Under the pieces are notes generated by a model. The model searched no databases. It was not told the origin of the DNA and was given only the letters and a program-made list of their open reading frames with translations. From positions 1-9,864 of the forward strand of contig JAMOAC010000444.1 in NCBI GenBank assembly GCA_023621975.1: a DNA stretch of 9,864 nt. The letters are read 5' to 3'. The translations under genes were made by a program, and so were the position numbers. Below are positions 7,849 through 9,864 of the stretch, piece by piece; the first letter of the stretch is position 1; each line of letters begins with the position of its first letter. The stretch comes from Bacillota bacterium (GTDB lineage: Bacteria; Bacillota_A; Clostridia; Acetivibrionales; DUMB01).

Positions 7849-9081
7849 CTTCAGGGACAAACGGTAGTAGTTGGTGTATGCGGCGGAATAGCGGCATACA
7901 AGGCTGTTGAGGTTGTAAGCAGGTTAAGGAAACTTGGTGCGGATGTTCATGTTATTATGACTGAAAATGCATCAAAATTTGTAACGCCTCTTACATTTCA
8001 GACAATCTCCCGCAATCCTGTTGTCATAGATATGTTTGAAAAACCGGTTCGATGGGATATTGAGCATATTTCGCTTGCTCAGAAAGCGGATGTGTTCCTG
8101 ATAGTACCTGCTACTGCAAATGTTATAGGGAAAGTTGCGGCGGGCATTGCCGATGATATGCTTACCACCACCGTTATGGCTACAAAAGCCCCGGTGGTCT
8201 TTGCTCCCGCTATGAATCATAATATGTATGAAAACGCGATTGTACAGAAAAACATTGAATCATTGAAATCATTGGGATATTTTTTTATTGAGCCTGACGT
8301 GGGTGTTATGGCATGCGGTACTTACGGAAAGGGTCGGCTGCCGGAGCCCCAGGTCATTGTACAGGCTGTAGCTGATGTACTTGCCGAAAAAAAGGGTATT
8401 TCAGACGGAACAAGCCAGGACATGAAAGGTTTGAAGGTGCTTGTAACTGCAGGCCCGACTGTTGAGCCTATAGATCCGGTCAGGTTCATTTCCAACCGTT
8501 CTTCGGGCAAAATGGGATATGCCATTGCTTCGTCTGCAGCTTCAAGAGGAGCTGAAGTTTTGCTTATATCCGGTCCCGTGAGCATACCTGAACCCGACAA
8601 TGTCAGGGTTGTCAGGGTTGACACGGCACGTGAAATGTATGAAAAAGTGCTGGAACATTATTCAGGCTTTGACATCATGATTTTTGCAGCAGCAGTGGCT
8701 GATTACCGTTGTGCTGAGATTTCAGACAATAAGATTAAGAAGACGGAGGATGAAATATCCATAAGGCTTGTCAAAAATCCCGACATTGCAAAGGAAATCG
8801 GCAATTTGAAGGGCTACAGGATACATGTTGGTTTTAGCGCGGAGACGGAAAATCTTTTGGATAACGCTTTAAAAAAGCTGCAATCCAAAAACTTCGATAT
8901 GATAGTGGCAAATGATGTTACTATGGAAGGGGCAGGTTTTGGTACTGATACGAATATCGTGAAAATAATAAGAAGTGACGGCAGTATCAGAGAGCTGGGA
9001 AAAATGAGCAAGCAGGATGTTGCGCATGAGATTTTGAATGAGGTATTGAATATAATAAAAAGTAAAAAGGGAAAAGGATAG
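7846..9081 (+). CDS. coaBC: CoaBC, phosphopantothenoylcysteine synthetase/decarboxylase
   Basis: This bifunctional flavoenzyme (Dfp) performs two steps of coenzyme A synthesis: joining 4'-phosphopantothenate to cysteine (CoaB, CTP-dependent) and decarboxylating the product to 4'-phosphopantetheine (CoaC, FMN-dependent). From the GTG the protein has 411 residues, normal for the family. The CoaC half (1 to about 190) has GGIAAYK near the N-terminus, the catalytic His at 74 (IEHISLAQKAD), the PAMN motif at 121-124, and the substrate-clamp ACGTYGKGRLPEP with Cys157. The CoaB half (about 195-400) has LVTAGPTVEPIDPVRFISN, the SSGKMG loop, AAVADY (281-286) and KIKK (296-299). The gene lies 32 bases after rpoZ and 14 bases before glyS, all apparently one transcript. 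In Bacillus the next gene would be priA; here it is glyS. Confidence 0.97.
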   Translation: MLQGQTVVVGVCGGIAAYKAVEVVSRLRKLGADVHVIMTENASKFVTPLTFQTISRNPVVIDMFEKPVRWDIEHISLAQKADVFLIVPATANVIGKVAAGIADDMLTTTVMATKAPVVFAPAMNHNMYENAIVQKNIESLKSLGYFFIEPDVGVMACGTYGKGRLPEPQVIVQAVADVLAEKKGISDGTSQDMKGLKVLVTAGPTVEPIDPVRFISNRSSGKMGYAIASSAASRGAEVLLISGPVSIPEPDNVRVVRVDTAREMYEKVLEHYSGFDIMIFAAAVADYRCAEISDNKIKKTEDEISIRLVKNPDIAKEIGNLKGYRIHVGFSAETENLLDNALKKLQSKNFDMIVANDVTMEGAGFGTDTNIVKIIRSDGSIRELGKMSKQDVAHEILNEVLNIIKSKKGKG

Positions 9082-9095
9082 GGAGGAAATAGGTA

Positions 9096-9864
9096 ATGGC
9101 TGTTGAAAAAACTATGGAAAAGATTGTTTCACTGTCAAAAAACAGAGGATTTATTTATCCGGGTTCGGAAATTTACGGCGGATTGGCAAATGCCTGGGAT
9201 TATGGCCCTTTGGGAGTGGAACTGAAAAATAATATTAAAAGGGCATGGTGGAAAAAGTTTATCCAGGAGAACCCTTACAATGTCGGGGTTGACTGTGCAA
9301 TTCTGATGAATCCCCAGGTATGGGTTGCATCAGGGCATGTCGGCGGTTTCAGCGACCCGCTTATTGACTGCAAAAACTGCAAAACCCGTCACAGGGCTGA
9401 TAAGCTCGTTGAAGACTGGAATAAGGAAAATAATATAGATATTCGTGTCGACGGATGGAGCAATGAGCAACTGACAGAGTATATCAGGGAAAAGGGTGTG
9501 AAATGCCCTGATTGCGGTTCTACAAATTTTACCGACATAAGAAAGTTCAATCTTATGTTTAAAACTTACCAGGGCGTGACGGAAGATTCCAAGGCGGAAA
9601 TATACTTAAGACCCGAGACGGCTCAGGGAATTTTCGTAAACTTTAAAAATGTGCAGAGGACCACGAGAAAAAAGATACCATTTGGCATAGGCCAGATAGG
9701 AAAATCCTTCAGGAATGAAATAACACCCGGAAATTTCATTTTCAGAACCAGGGAATTTGAGCAAATGGAACTCGAATTTTTCTGTGAACCCGGAACTGAC
9801 CTGGAATGGTTTGCATACTGGAAGGAATTCTGTTTTAACTGGCTTTTGAACCTTGGAATAAAGA
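9096..9864 (+). CDS. glyS: Glycyl-tRNA synthetase, single-chain alpha2 type (3' end missing)
   Basis: This class II synthetase charges tRNA-Gly with glycine. The frame from ATG 9096 stays open to the right edge, giving 256 codons of an expected 460 or so. It is the homodimeric, eukaryote/archaea-like form, not the alpha2-beta2 GlyQ/GlyS form. Seen in order are the N-terminal [20 protein letters not shown] block, two CxxC pairs that probably bind zinc (92/95 and 137/140), [11 protein letters not shown] (from about 172), and class II motif 2 around [19 protein letters not shown] with its ATP-binding arginines. GGGAGG (9081-9086) is nine bases before the ATG. The 14-base gap after coaBC leaves no room for a T-box leader, so expression probably depends on the upstream transcript. 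The catalytic motif 3 and the anticodon-binding domain lie outside the window. Confidence 0.96.
   Translation, partial: MAVEKTMEKIVSLSKNRGFIYPGSEIYGGLANAWDYGPLGVELKNNIKRAWWKKFIQENPYNVGVDCAILMNPQVWVASGHVGGFSDPLIDCKNCKTRHRADKLVEDWNKENNIDIRVDGWSNEQLTEYIREKGVKCPDCGSTNFTDIRKFNLMFKTYQGVTEDSKAEIYLRPETAQGIFVNFKNVQRTTRKKIPFGIGQIGKSFRNEITPGNFIFRTREFEQMELEFFCEPGTDLEWFAYWKEFCFNWLLNLGIK

Overview
The window is a dense, entirely plus-strand run of conserved housekeeping genes from a Gram-positive bacterium, most likely a Clostridia member. Moderately AT-rich DNA, strong GGAGG-type ribosome binding sites, a DnaK lacking about 24 residues in its ATPase domain (typical of Gram-positive DnaK), a RemA homologue and a eukaryote-like single-chain glycyl-tRNA synthetase all agree. 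The DnaK resembles those of the Acetivibrio/Clostridium thermocellum group, but that placement is from memory and is an inference.

Left half (1-5616): the heat-shock cluster grpE (5' end cut off by the window), dnaK, dnaJ, prmA, rsmE. This follows the classic Firmicutes hrcA-grpE-dnaK-dnaJ-prmA-rsmE order; hrcA and any CIRCE operator would lie left of the window. GrpE, DnaK and DnaJ form the Hsp70 folding machine. PrmA (ribosomal protein L11 methyltransferase) and RsmE (16S rRNA U1498 methyltransferase) modify the ribosome. The 226-base dnaK-dnaJ gap is the most structured non-coding stretch. It holds a 16-bp stem-loop, a second imperfect inverted repeat, an extended -10 promoter candidate, and a perfect 10-bp inverted repeat at the predicted start of the dnaJ transcript.

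Right half (5617-9864): after a 165-base gap with its own promoter candidate and a leader that may fold over the ribosome binding site, comes yicC-remA-gmk-rpoZ-coaBC. This is the order found around yloC-ylzA-gmk-yloH-yloI in Bacillus subtilis. The genes make an endoribonuclease-family protein, a small DNA-binding regulator, guanylate kinase, the RNA polymerase omega subunit and the bifunctional coenzyme A enzyme. The last gene, glyS, starts 14 bases after coaBC and runs off the right edge.

No tRNA, rRNA, mobile element, CRISPR array or phage gene was seen. I do not see a new multi-gene system. The items worth checking are regulatory: the dnaK leader hairpin, the dnaK-dnaJ intergenic structures, the yicC leader, and a glyS that has no T-box leader of its own directly in front of it.
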